DNA of 64,000 nucleotides from Trifolium pratense (taxonomy: Eukaryota > Streptophyta > Magnoliopsida > Fabales > Fabaceae): positions 44,722,572-44,786,571 of the forward strand of contig NC_060059.1 of the NCBI RefSeq assembly GCF_020283565.1. The letters run 5' to 3'. Each line of letters starts with the position of its first letter. Position 1 is the stretch's first letter. The position numbers were made by a program, and so were the translations under genes. Shown here one piece after another: positions 46,401 to 56,405 of the stretch. The notes under the pieces were generated by a model that saw nothing but the letters and a program-made list of their open reading frames with translations, had not been told where the DNA came from and made no database searches.

Positions 46401-48068
46401 AAGATGGAAGGGTCTTAGATCTCCACTTTTCTAAAGCCTTCTATAAACTTATTCTTGGAAAGGTATTGATTTTGGAAAGCTTGCGTCATGTAGTAAGATG
46501 TATAACGAGAGGGCCACTATAACTGACTTATCATTTCTATTTGCTTATAACCTGTCTTTTTAGGAACTTTGTCTCTACGACATACAGTCACTTGATCCTG
46601 AGCTTGGTAGGGTACTGCATGAATTTCAAGCACTAGTTAACAGGAAATTTTGTTTGGAATCTGTCTTTGAAGGGAATTCTGAGTTGGAGCAGGGACTAAG
46701 CTTTCGAGATTCCAGAATAGAGGATCTTTGTCTTGATTTTACTCTTCCTGGGTATTCTGATATTGTTCTTGCTTCAGGGTCGGATCACACCATGGTAAAA
46801 TATTGCTTAATATTTTGCATTGCAATTTTTTTTTAACCCTTTTGTTGTTAGATTATAAACTTAATATTTTCAACCTTTTTGGTAGGTAAATATGAGAAAC
46901 TTGGAGGATTATGTTTCACTTATTGTGGATGCAACCGTGAAGTCTGGAATTTCAAGACAAGTGGAAGCTTTTAAATCCGGCTTTAACCAGGTCATTTGCT
47001 TTGTCTTTAATAATAGTTGAAATACTTTAACAATCCTAGGATCATTGCATTGACTGCTTCAATGCAAAAATGATGTTCAATAAATATATTGTCAGAACTA
47101 GGTTTTGTGACTTGACTGTCAAAGTTATTTCTTATTTGTGTCTATTAGAGCGCCCATGAATGTCTTGTGTATCTTCGTTGGGATTCTCATTATTTTTTTA
47201 AACTTGTAGGTTTTTTCCATTGAACATCTTCAGATTTTCTACGAAGAAGAACTTGAGCGTATACTTTGTGGAGAGAATGATTCTTGGGCTGTATGTAATT
47301 TATTCTAATCAATTTGTATTTTCTTTTTCCTATTTGAGTGAGCGGAATGAAAAACAACTTTTTGTTTTAAAAAAAAGGTTTAATCATAGTAATGTCTTGT
47401 TAGCAGGTCAATGAACTTGCAGATCACATTAAGTTCGATCATGGTTACACCGCCAGCAGTCCTCCAATTGTTAATGTAAGCATATATATATATATATATA
47501 TATACACACATCTAATTTTAGATATTTTTTTGATCTTATGTTCTGAATTAGTTTTTTTGACTGAATTTCTGTCATGGGGACTCAGTTGTTGGAAATTATC
47601 CGAGACTTTGACCATGGCCAGCGACGAGCATTTCTCCAGTTCGTGACTGGTACACCCCGACTTCCTCCAGGAGGATTGGCATCTCTCAATCCAAAGTTAA
47701 CAGTTGTCCGAAAGGTCTACAAATTATATTGATACACTATTTTTCACCATGGCTTTTACACTAACATATCCTTTTTCTTGTTAAATTTTTTTGTAACATT
47801 TTTATATTGTGTGTTCAACAGCATTGTAGCAACCAAGCAGACACAGACCTACCTAGTGTGATGACTTGTGCAAATTACCTTAAGCTACCTCCTTATTCGT
47901 CAAAAGTACCGTATCAATTTTTCTGTTTCAAACTTTTAAACACTTTCAACAAATATTTTTTAAAAAAAGAAATCTAAATATTCTGACACTGTTGAATTTC
48001 AGTTGAAGATGAAAGAGAAGCTCTTGTATGCCATAACAGAGGGTCAAGGATCTTTCCACCTTTCATGA
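40454..48068 (+). CDS. UPL4: HECT-type E3 ubiquitin-protein ligase UPL4
   Basis: Seventeen exons join in frame to 1541 codons plus stop: 40454-41086, 41196-41306, 41469-41585, 41686-41844, 41947-42108, 43342-43494, 43578-43699, 43782-44889, 45050-45130, 45248-46462, 46564-46794, 46886-46990, 47210-47290, 47407-47475, 47586-47714, 47822-47905, 48003-48068, all GT-AG. The start [20 protein letters not shown] and the acidic/Ser N-terminus match Arabidopsis UPL4 (about 1500 residues) rather than UPL3. Residues ~110-600 form armadillo-like repeats. The C-terminal HECT domain contains [15 protein letters not shown] and [10 protein letters not shown] and ends with [11 protein letters not shown], placing the catalytic cysteine at 1508. 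It would accept ubiquitin from an E2 as a thioester and pass it to substrates. No breaks seen. Intron 5 (1.2 kb) is the longest. Confidence 0.96.
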
Positions 48069-48944
48069 CTTCATTCTCTTGTTGACTGGATAAGTATTTG
48101 GATTTTGAAGGTGTAATTATTAGGGTAATTGATAGTGATGTAGATAAGGGGTACTAGTATTTAACCAGTTGCTGGCAGTGCTGATCAAACAAGTTACTTT
48201 CTTGGGGACAAAGCTCCTGTCTTCACTGACTACAAATGTTGGGGGGTGTATATAACCTGCCGATAGTTACTAGCTGTTTTTTCGATTGTGTCCGCTGTAT
48301 AGAAACGGAGGGCAATTTATTTAAGTGGTCATGCTTTAATATTTTTTGTACAGTACTAGTATTTTGTATATGGAAGGGACCTTAATGATTAACGGCCGTT
48401 TGCAGTGATAACATAATACTAGCCTGCTAGCTTTGCTATTTATGATATGATTTTCAGTGAAATTTCATTCCACTTGTTTACTTCCATTCATTTATGCATT
48501 GTGACTGCAAAATAAACACCTGCGATGAATCATGTATTGAAAACTTGATAAAGCAGGTAGTAGGTAACTAAATATAGTTTAATGGAAAATTTGATGCCAA
48601 CTATTGAATATATGAATATATGTGATTTTTAAGTCCATGGGATTCAGTTGAACCCCTTCAACATTGTATGGCTCCGCCACATGTGACATACACCCAAGAA
48701 AGAAACATACTACCTGCGAGAATAGCATAAATGAGGCAAGGTCAAGGCTAAAGTTTGTAGGTCATGGTGTTTTGACTAGTGGGATTAGTTTGACCTATAA
48801 ATAGCTCCTGTACATTTCATTTTAAAAACACAATCAACTAAACAAATCTATTTCTCACCATTTTTCTTTCATCTTTATGTTTTACTTCTACTTTTGCCTT
48901 TATTAGTTTAGTGGCTCACAAAAATACTCAAGTTCATACTTAAC
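48069..48944. other. UPL4 3' UTR and intergenic DNA
   Basis: The first ~400 bp is GT- and A/T-rich 3' UTR-like sequence. Further right a TATA-like CTATAAATAGC (about 48795) precedes leader-like DNA, possibly an old LTR promoter. No gene supported. Confidence 0.4.
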
Positions 48945-49860
48945 ACTCTTTGGAGAAGTTAAGGATCAAAAGTGATAGAACCAACATCCTCCAAAAAATT
49001 TCTCATTCATGAAAGAGCTAGAAAGAAATAAAGAGGTTGATATTAATGTGGCGGATCTTTTCGCAAAGGCATTTCCTACATCAGTTTTCAAGAAACACGT
49101 ACGAAGTATTGGAATGTGCCACCTTCAAGATCTTTGAAGAACTACATGTGCTTGGTTGAGGGAGAGCATAATGTTGTACTCTTTTTCCCTTATTAAGGGT
49201 GCGTTTGATTTGCTAAAAAACAGGGGACTGAACAGGACAACTTTTGTTGTACTCTGTTTGATTTGAAATTTGTTATGGACTGGACAAATTAGATAGCAAG
49301 GGACAGGACAAAAACAAGATTTTTTGTCCCCCACTAAATCACGGGACAACTTTTTGTCCACAGTACAAATATAAAAAATACGAAAATACCCATTTTATTT
49401 TCGAATATAAAAATATTATCGTCCTATATCTTTCCGGTACATGTTTGTCCTGTCCTGTATTATCTTGCTCTGTCCTGTACTATTCTGTCCGGTCCTTGCT
49501 GTTTTACGAATCAAACGCACCCTAAGATTTTTATCCCAATGAGTTTTTCCTAATAAAATTTTTAACGAGGCAACGTATGTTCCCATCACATTCTCGTTGA
49601 CTAAACTTCAATTAAAGTACCGTGATAGATATTTCAACGGGGGAGTGTTATAACAAATTGGAAAACCACTAAATTATCATGAAAGCCATTTGTTACTATT
49701 AATGTTGAAATATTATCTAAAATGTCAACTTAAAAAAGTAATGTAAATGTCAACTTACAATAGTAAACGTAAGTTATTTTATTCATAGCTTTAGTAATAT
49801 AAATACCACCCTTTGGTTCATCTAAAAATGCATACTTTAAGAGTAATAAAAAATCTCATC
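48945..49860 (+). mobile_element. Old Copia retrotransposon tail (RNase H end, purine tract, start of 3' LTR)
   Basis: About 49040-49135 translates to NVADLFAKAFPTSVFKKHV, then SIGMCHLQDL and a stop, the usual C-terminal end of Copia RNase H. Downstream AACGGGGGAGTG then TGTTATAAC (49645) fits a polypurine tract and LTR start. The upstream element and the other LTR are gone. It has been hit by a Tourist MITE and, inside the presumed LTR, by a LINE. Confidence 0.72.
49197..49522. mobile_element. Tourist/Harbinger-type MITE
   Basis: Perfect 14-bp terminal inverted repeats GGGTGCGTTTGATT and AATCAAACGCACCC, with TAA duplication (49194-49196, 49523-49525). Interior repeats of CTGTCCTGT-type motifs. 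326 bp, non-coding. Confidence 0.9.
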
Positions 49861-49876
49861 CAAACTTATTTGTTCT

Positions 49877-50749
49877 TTTTTTTTTTGGGTACATGAAGAG
49901 GGCAAAAGCCCAAAAGAAAAAGAAATTAAGGAACTAAACACACATTCCTAGGCATGCAAGCCCCGGAAAAATCATCAAAGAGGATACTATGGAGCTCTCT
50001 AGGAGGACTCTCCAAAGATATTACATCAAAAGAATTATGTGCTAAACTATGATTAGCTAGCCAATCAGCGCTTCTGTTGCCTTCTCGCCACGTATGCTTA
50101 AACTGGATGTGCCAATCTAAGTTTATGAGCTCCTGGATTCTACGGATCAATATGGGGGTGGTCCCATTAAAATTGCATCTTCTTGTAACCATGTCAATTA
50201 GTACTTTGAAGTCACTTTCAACAATGAGATGAGTAACTCCTTGTCTTCGAGCCAAGTTCATTCCCGTATACATACCCCACATTTCAGCATGTAGAGCATC
50301 ACATGCACCAATCTTTTGTGTGTATCCCTGAATCCATTGACCATTTGAGTCTCGAAGTAAACCGCCACACCCTGCAAGATCCACTGACTCTTTATAAGCC
50401 CCGTCACAATTAAGCTTTATCCAACCTTCAGGTGGGTGCTTCCAACCAATGAAAATGGTGTCCTTTTTCCGTTGCCCTCTAATAATATGATTATGCTTGC
50501 AACTGTCAATATCTCTAGCCATCTTGAGGATCACATGAATATGATTTGATGGTCGTCGAAAGTTTTCATCGAAAATTGATTTGTTTCGCCATTTCCACAT
50601 ATACCAGCATGCCACCATGAAAATGGATGTTCACCCTTCTTTTTGCGCTCCATACTCGTTGCTAAGATTCTTGAAGCACCAGTCCCTACAATTAAAAGAG
50701 AAGAAATTAGTAATATGGTTAGATGCAATTAACTTGATCCATATTTGCA
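49877..50749 (-). mobile_element. 5'-truncated LINE (L1 type) with 16-bp target duplication
   Basis: A 16-bp duplication CAAACTTATTTGTTCT (49861-49876 and 50750-50765) bounds an 873-bp insert. On the minus strand it ends in GGGCTTTTGCCCTCTTCATG and a poly(A) run, the expected LINE 3' end. Only the C-terminal RNase H region remains. Confidence 0.92.
49926..50618 (-). pseudogene. LINE-encoded RNase H domain (RVT_3 type), 230-residue frame
   Basis: Residues ~1-60 are the WKWRNKSIFDE-type linker found upstream of RNase H in plant LINEs. The RNase H fold follows with its acidic residues visible: LNCDGAY, ALHAEMWGM, IVESDFKVL and NRSADWLAN. The frame is open to the stop, but the reverse transcriptase and first frame are absent because of 5' truncation, so it is not a host RNase H gene. 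A shifted frame covers the few codons upstream (to about 50728). Confidence 0.85.
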
Positions 50750-50765
50750 AACTTATTTGTTCTAT

Positions 50766-51046
50766 TCGTTTCTTTAATTAGTATAATATATATTTATAGT
50801 ATTATAATTAGATTAGTAATTTATATCATTATATTATATTAGTTCTTAAATATCAAAAAGACTACTTAAATATCTGATTTTCTCAACAAAAAGAAACTTT
50901 TATTCATAGGGAGAGAAAAGGAAAGAAAGAAAATGGTCCAAAAAGAAAAACATGAGGATGGAAAACAATAACGTAGCTAGGTTCAAATTCAACATCCTTA
51001 TCCATACAAACACTCAGAAGAACTCTCAAATGGAGAAGAAGCAACC
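50766..51046 (+). promoter_or_regulatory. HCF152 upstream region with a six-codon upstream frame
   Basis: AT-rich promoter DNA. An ATG at 51030 opens a six-codon frame whose TGA (51048-51050) overlaps the main start in the arrangement ATGA. Other upstream ATGs (about 50933, 50951, 50957) matter only if the transcript starts further left. The transcription start is not determinable from sequence. Confidence 0.55.
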
Positions 51047-53254
51047 ATGAACATTACTCTACTTCAACCACCACCATCATCACCAATCTCACTCTCTTAC
51101 CCACCACTCCACCATTCTTCTTCTCCATTCAACTTCATCAACACCAAAACAAAAACCAACTCTTTTATCTTAAACTACTCAAACACATCATCATCAATCA
51201 CAACAACCTCAAAAACAGAACCACGCGACCAAAAGCTTCTAACATTGTTACAGCAAAGAAAAACAGAGGAAGCTTGGATCGTGTACACTCATTCTACTCA
51301 CCTCCCTAACCCCACTTGTCTCAGCCGTTTACTCTCTCAGCTTTCTTACCTTAACACTCCTTCTTCTCTCACGCGCGCACAGTCCATCCTCACGCGCCTC
51401 CGTAATGAATCCCAACTCCACCGTCTTGACTCCAACTCCCTCGGCCTACTCGCCGTCGCCGCTGCTAAAGCTGGCCATACTCTCTACGCTTCCTCTGTTG
51501 TCAAATCCATGCTTCGCTCCGGCTACCTCCCGCATGTCAAAGCTTGGAGTGCCGTTGTAAGCTGTCTCGCCTCTGACGATGATGTTTCGGGACCTTCTGA
51601 GGCTCTCCGTCTCTTCCAAGCTGTCACGCGCCGGATAAAGAAGCTCCCTGACATCAACTTGGCGGCGGATTCGGCACCTGACACGGTGGCTTTCAATGCT
51701 GCGCTCAATGCATGTGCTAATTTGGGTGATGGTAAGATGTTCTTGCAGGTGTTTGATGAAATGACGCAGTTTGGTGTTTTGCCTGATTCTTTGAGTTATA
51801 ACATTGTGATGAAACTGTGTTGTGGAAATAATAGGAAGGATTTGCTTGTGTTTGTGTTGGAGAGGATTCTTCAGTTGAATATACCTTTGTGTATGACCAC
51901 TTTGCATTCACTTGTTGCTGCTTATGTTGATTTTAATGATTTGGAAACTGCTGAGAAAATTGTTCAGGCAATGAGGGAAAAAAGGAGAGATATTTGTAGG
52001 ATACTTAGAGAGTCCAATTCACAAGATTCTTTTGAAAATTCTGATGATGATGATGATTCTGTTTTTCATAAGTTGCTTCCAAATTTGATGATGGATAAGA
52101 GTGGAAATGGCAATGGTAATGAGAAAGATGCACTTTTGTTGCCAGAAGCATATACACCTAACACCAGAATTTACACCACTCTAATGAAAGGTTATATGAA
52201 GGCAGGGCGTGTTACGGATACGGTACGAATGCTCGAGGCAATGCGTTGTCAGGATGATAGTGCCAGTCACCCTGACCATGTTTCGTACACCACTGTGGTT
52301 TCGGCACTTGTGAAAGCTGGTTTCATGGATCGGGCACGTGAAGTTCTTGCTGAAATGACAAGAATCAGTGTGCCTGCAAACCGGATAACCTACAATATTC
52401 TCCTCAAGGGTTACTGTGAACAGCTGCAGATGGACATGGCAAGGGAGCTGCTTAAGGAGATGGACGAGAATGCCGGGATTCAGCCTGATGTGGTGTCCTA
52501 TAATATACTTATTGATGGTTGTATATTGGTTGATGACAGTGCTGGTGCTCTTTCCTTCTTTAATGAGATGAGGGCAAAGGGGATAGCTCCCACAAAGATT
52601 AGTTACACAACTTTGATGAAAGCTTTTGCTTTGTCTGGTCAGCCAAAGCTAGCTCAAAGGGTCTTCGACGAAATGGCGAATGACACTCGAGTTAGGGTGG
52701 ATTTAATTGCTTGGAATATGTTGGTTGAAGGATATAGCAAGTTAGGGTTGGTAGAAGAGGCAAAGAAAGTTATTCAAAAGATGAAGGAAAATGGATTTTA
52801 CCCTAATGTGAGCACCTATGGAAGTTTTGCCAGTGGAATTGCATTGGCAAGAAAACCTGGTGAAGCACTTATACTTTGGAATGAAGTGAAGGAAAGGTGT
52901 GAGTTGAATAAGGAAGGAGGGAAAACTGATTCTTCTGTTCCACCTTTGAAACCTGATGAAGGGCTTTTGGATAAACTTGCTGATATATGTGTGAGGGCTG
53001 CTTTCTTTAAAAAGGCCTTGGAAATTGTGGCTTGCATGGAAGAAAATGGGATATCTCCTAACAAGACCAAGTATACTAGAATATATGTGGAAATGCATTC
53101 AAGAATGTTTACTAGTAAACATGCTTCAAAGGCTAGACAAGACAGAAGAGTGGAGAGAAAAAGAGCTGCTGAGGCATTTAAGTTTTGGTTGGGTTTGCCT
53201 AATTCTTATTATGGAAGTGAGTGGAGGTTAGAACCTCTTGATGGATATGAGTGA
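51047..53254 (+). CDS. HCF152: Chloroplast pentatricopeptide-repeat protein HCF152
   Basis: Single-exon frame of 735 residues, near the length of Arabidopsis HCF152 (778). The N-terminal ~55 residues are Ser/Thr/Pro-rich and low in acidic residues, a chloroplast transit peptide. About a dozen P-type PPR motifs follow from about residue 130 to 690 (for example DTVAFNAALNACANLG, PDVVSYNILIDGC, ISYTTLMKAFALSGQPKLA). An Asp-rich insert lies near residues 335-345. The C-terminus MHSRMFTSKHASKARQDRR and FKFWLGLPNSYYGSEW is highly characteristic of this protein. The family member binds plastid RNA and is needed for processing of the psbB-psbT-psbH-petB-petD transcripts, hence cytochrome b6f. No breaks seen. 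Confidence 0.95.
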   Translation: MNITLLQPPPSSPISLSYPPLHHSSSPFNFINTKTKTNSFILNYSNTSSSITTTSKTEPRDQKLLTLLQQRKTEEAWIVYTHSTHLPNPTCLSRLLSQLSYLNTPSSLTRAQSILTRLRNESQLHRLDSNSLGLLAVAAAKAGHTLYASSVVKSMLRSGYLPHVKAWSAVVSCLASDDDVSGPSEALRLFQAVTRRIKKLPDINLAADSAPDTVAFNAALNACANLGDGKMFLQVFDEMTQFGVLPDSLSYNIVMKLCCGNNRKDLLVFVLERILQLNIPLCMTTLHSLVAAYVDFNDLETAEKIVQAMREKRRDICRILRESNSQDSFENSDDDDDSVFHKLLPNLMMDKSGNGNGNEKDALLLPEAYTPNTRIYTTLMKGYMKAGRVTDTVRMLEAMRCQDDSASHPDHVSYTTVVSALVKAGFMDRAREVLAEMTRISVPANRITYNILLKGYCEQLQMDMARELLKEMDENAGIQPDVVSYNILIDGCILVDDSAGALSFFNEMRAKGIAPTKISYTTLMKAFALSGQPKLAQRVFDEMANDTRVRVDLIAWNMLVEGYSKLGLVEEAKKVIQKMKENGFYPNVSTYGSFASGIALARKPGEALILWNEVKERCELNKEGGKTDSSVPPLKPDEGLLDKLADICVRAAFFKKALEIVACMEENGISPNKTKYTRIYVEMHSRMFTSKHASKARQDRRVERKRAAEAFKFWLGLPNSYYGSEWRLEPLDGYE

Positions 53255-54411
53255 CACTACCTCTCATTAGGTTGGATCTGCTACATCAAGTAGAAAAGAG
53301 GATACGTATATAGTACACTTGTATACTAGAAAGTAGAAATCAATGTAATAACCTTTAAAAATCAAAAGTGGCTATTTTTCTTTGAAAATGGTCTTTTTGG
53401 ATTACTTATATACAATTTTGGAATATCACGGCTTATCAAGAATGCCTTTGTTGTTCTTAATGAGAGATTAGTATGTACCTAATAGATAATTAGGTACTAT
53501 AGTATGTTTAAGGTGTAAAACAACTTGCCTATACTTATTGCTCAATTGTTTGAGCAATCTCTTAACTATAGCATCTATAGTCATGCAATCCTTATGCATC
53601 AGGGGAAATGTGAACCCTTTCAATGCCAAACTAAGGGACTGATCTTCCTAACTTAGCAATTTGCATAGGTTAGTGAGTTTGAAGTGGTGTAGAGTTATTG
53701 TAGCTCAATCGCCATGAGATTCCATTCCATGTACTTATTCTTAAGGCACAAGATTTTAGTCTCATGCAATCAGAATCTCACTAAGTGGGTGAAAATACAT
53801 CTATTAATACTGAACAATTCAGCCATGTCTCGCTGTCAAGTTTGAACTCAGTGGAGGAGCTACACTGGGAATGGTTAGATCAAGAATCAAGATAGGCTCA
53901 AGAACACAAACAGGAATGAGCGCAGGATGAGCTCAAAGTGGATGAGCACGATAGGCGCATAACCTGAATCCTGGGCTTCAGCTTATCAATAGATGCAACC
54001 AAGCAAAAAGATGAACATACATTCACTTGCGTAAAACTAAAGGAATGAGAAAGATGAATAATGGATGCAAAGTTATTTCATTAGTTGTGAACATCAAAAA
54101 TATTACTTAAAAATATTACTAGTAATGGTCAGTTGGAGAGATAGTTTAGTATAATAATTGCTTACACAATACAAGTAACAAACTCAAAAATATTCCAACT
54201 AATAACTTTAACTACTTGTAGACAACTTGTAATTGTTTCCCCCATTTTGTTCCGTTTTGTGCAATAAAATATTCTATAAGAAGATATCTTCTAATAAAGT
54301 TGAGGGAATTCTGAGCAACACGAAAAAGAGGAAGGAAGAGAAATTGTCTTATTCTTATGGAACAAGTTCTCATGAAGAGTAATTTACAAATTACAATTAC
54401 TTTTAGTAAAA
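53255..54411. other. HCF152 3' flank and intergenic DNA
   Basis: The first ~250 bp is 3' UTR-like. The rest has no gene or repeat border that I can support. Confidence 0.45.
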
Positions 54412-54830
54412 TAGATGGCGTGCGGGGCTTGAGCTTTTCACATACCATTCCGGTGACCCACACATGATATTTGTCACTACGTATAATATAATGCATGGTT
54501 AACTTATAACCGGATTTCACTGAGTAACATCCATTCCTTTCCTCCTCTAAGACCACTTTATCCTCTCTGACCGAGCCAACAAATGGTGTTGCAAGAATTC
54601 TCTCCACTACATCTGCTGAAAGTAAGTTACGGACATTAGCTATATTCCACGCTTTATAATTTTCGTGTAAAAAATCTTTAACAAATAACTGACATAGACC
54701 TGCTGGTTGAGGCGAGGACACCCTTCTATTATCACTCCCATTCAGCCAGGGATCATCATACATAACATGAATATTATCGCCACTACCAATTCGCCACCTA
54801 CACCCAAGATTAAGAATACTAACCGCTTTT
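54412..54830 (-). pseudogene. LINE fragment between reverse transcriptase and zinc-binding domains
   Basis: Minus-strand translation gives LGCRWRIGSGDNIHVMYDD, then PWLNGS, a middle with VRNLLSADVVERILATP and ending GCYSVKSGYKL. This order (W-R-I-G-x-G, D-P-W-L, then Y-S-V-K-S-G-Y) is the region between RT and the zf-RVT motif in plant LINEs. Both sides are lost and the frame degenerates after YKL. Confidence 0.82.
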
Positions 54831-55112
54831 CATAAAGGATGTAATTTTTTTTTGTTTGTAAGTACATGAGACCCGAAGGAATAACAAATAAGCAAAATTA
54901 TGACATGGAAGTTAATGGATTGGCAAAAATGAGTAATTGCTCGTGTAAATATATTATCGAAAAATATCTTCCGGCAAAATTTATACTTATTGAATTTTTT
55001 TTATTTTTTTTTGACAAACTACTTAAAGTTGATTTCTGGTGAAATTGGAAAGATATTTTGAAAGTTCAATTGCCTTCTTTACCGGTGTGCAACTGCATAC
55101 AAAAGAGGAAAC

Positions 55113-55197
55113 GCAAATATGGTGGGTGTGGTTATGGTGCATAAGCCTAAATTTATGCACCATGCATAAACTTGCTTCCTACACCCACCATATTTGC
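55113..55197. repeat. Nested inverted repeat
   Basis: GCAAATATGGTGGGTGT (55113-55129) is the exact reverse complement of 55181-55197. Inside it ATGGTGCATAA (about 55134) pairs with TTATGCACCAT (about 55153). A related CTTATGCACCATACATAAG occurs at about 57046, so this may be the end of an unidentified element. Confidence 0.7.
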
Positions 55198-55254
55198 TTC
55201 CTACACCAAAAGTCAATCAAAGGTCAGCCCAAGCCCAAAATTAGGCAATCCATT

Positions 55255-55465
55255 ACTCGCGCGCCCCCCATATACTACCACATTACTTGTGCGCCCCCCT
55301 TTTGCTTAGCGCACCCCCCAGTTTTTTTTTCCTTTTTCTCCTAGATTTCTTGTGAGCCCCCCAATTTTTTTTTCCTCTCCTAGATTTCTAGCGCGCCCCC
55401 AATTTTTTTCCCTCCTCCAAACTTCTAGCGCACCCCTCCCCCAAATTTCTAGCGCGCCCCCTGTT
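55255..55465. repeat. Cluster of GCGCCCCCC-type motifs
   Basis: At least seven C-rich units (GCGCGCCCCCC, GCGCACCCCCC, GTGAGCCCCCC and variants) are separated by T-rich DNA and share TAGATTTCTAGCGC-like lead-ins. No coding or terminal structure explains them. Confidence 0.65.
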
Positions 55466-55836
55466 TCCAATTAAATAATAATTTTTGTTCCTTTGAAGTA
55501 TATATTATAAAAATTCATTTTTAATTAATTTTCGTCATACACCCCCTCGAAGCCCAACATAATAACGAATGGTTCATGTATATATAAAGCATACTTGTCA
55601 AACATACAATTTAATTTTAAGTTTTATCAATCATAATCACAATATAAATAAAATTTCATACATTTTATATATATATATATATCGATTTTTCTTTACAATC
55701 AAAAAATGAACGAATCCAATATCTCATGCATACTATCCAAATTTTTTTCAACTAAACTAACCCTAATTGCTTTATATGATTTTTTGCTTTATGTAGCATG
55801 GTTTTGTAAAATGGTTGTGATGTTTTACTTAATAAC

Positions 55837-56405
55837 AATGGTTTCAGTGTATAACATCTTGATTCTAATGCCCATATGAAACCATTTAACTAAAATAATG
55901 GTTTCAGTGTATAACGCTATGAAACCATTTAACTAAACTAATGGTTTCAGTGTATAACATCTTGAAACCAAATAACAAGACTAATGGTTTCAGTGTATAA
56001 CGCTATGAAACCATTTAACTAGAATAATGGTTTCAGTGTATAACAGTATGAAACCATTTAACTAGACAAATGGTTTCAGTATATAACATCTTGAAACCAA
56101 TTAAAAGGACTAATGGTTTCAATGTATAACATCTTGGCACTAATGCTCATATAAAACCATTTAACTATAATAATGGTTTCAGTGTATAACAGTATCAAAC
56201 CATTTAACTAGACAAATGGTTTCAGTGTATAACATCTTGAAACCAATTAACAAGACTAATTGTTTCAGTGTATAACATCTTGACACTAATGCTCATATAA
56301 AACCATTTAACTATAATAATGGTTTCGGTGTATAACGCCATGAAACCATTTAACTAGACTAATGGTTTCAGTGTATAACGGTATGAAACCATTTTTGCTG
56401 TGGAA
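55837..56405. repeat. Tandem array of ~43- and ~60-bp units, each an inverted repeat
   Basis: About 12 units follow the plan AATGGTTTCAGTGTATAAC, a 3-5-nt variable core, then TGAAACCATTTAACTA. Most are short (~43 bp). Three have a longer centre with CTAATGCTCATAT-like sequence. TGGTTTCA and TGAAACCA make each unit self-complementary. Confidence 0.9.

Noticed and set aside
49926..50618. Possible host RNase H-like gene
   Set aside because: The 16-bp target duplication, poly(A) tail and LINE-type linker show it is the 3' end of an inserted LINE.
51446..51911. Minus-strand frames opposite the PPR gene
   Set aside because: Antisense shadows of HCF152 without start context or recognisable domains.
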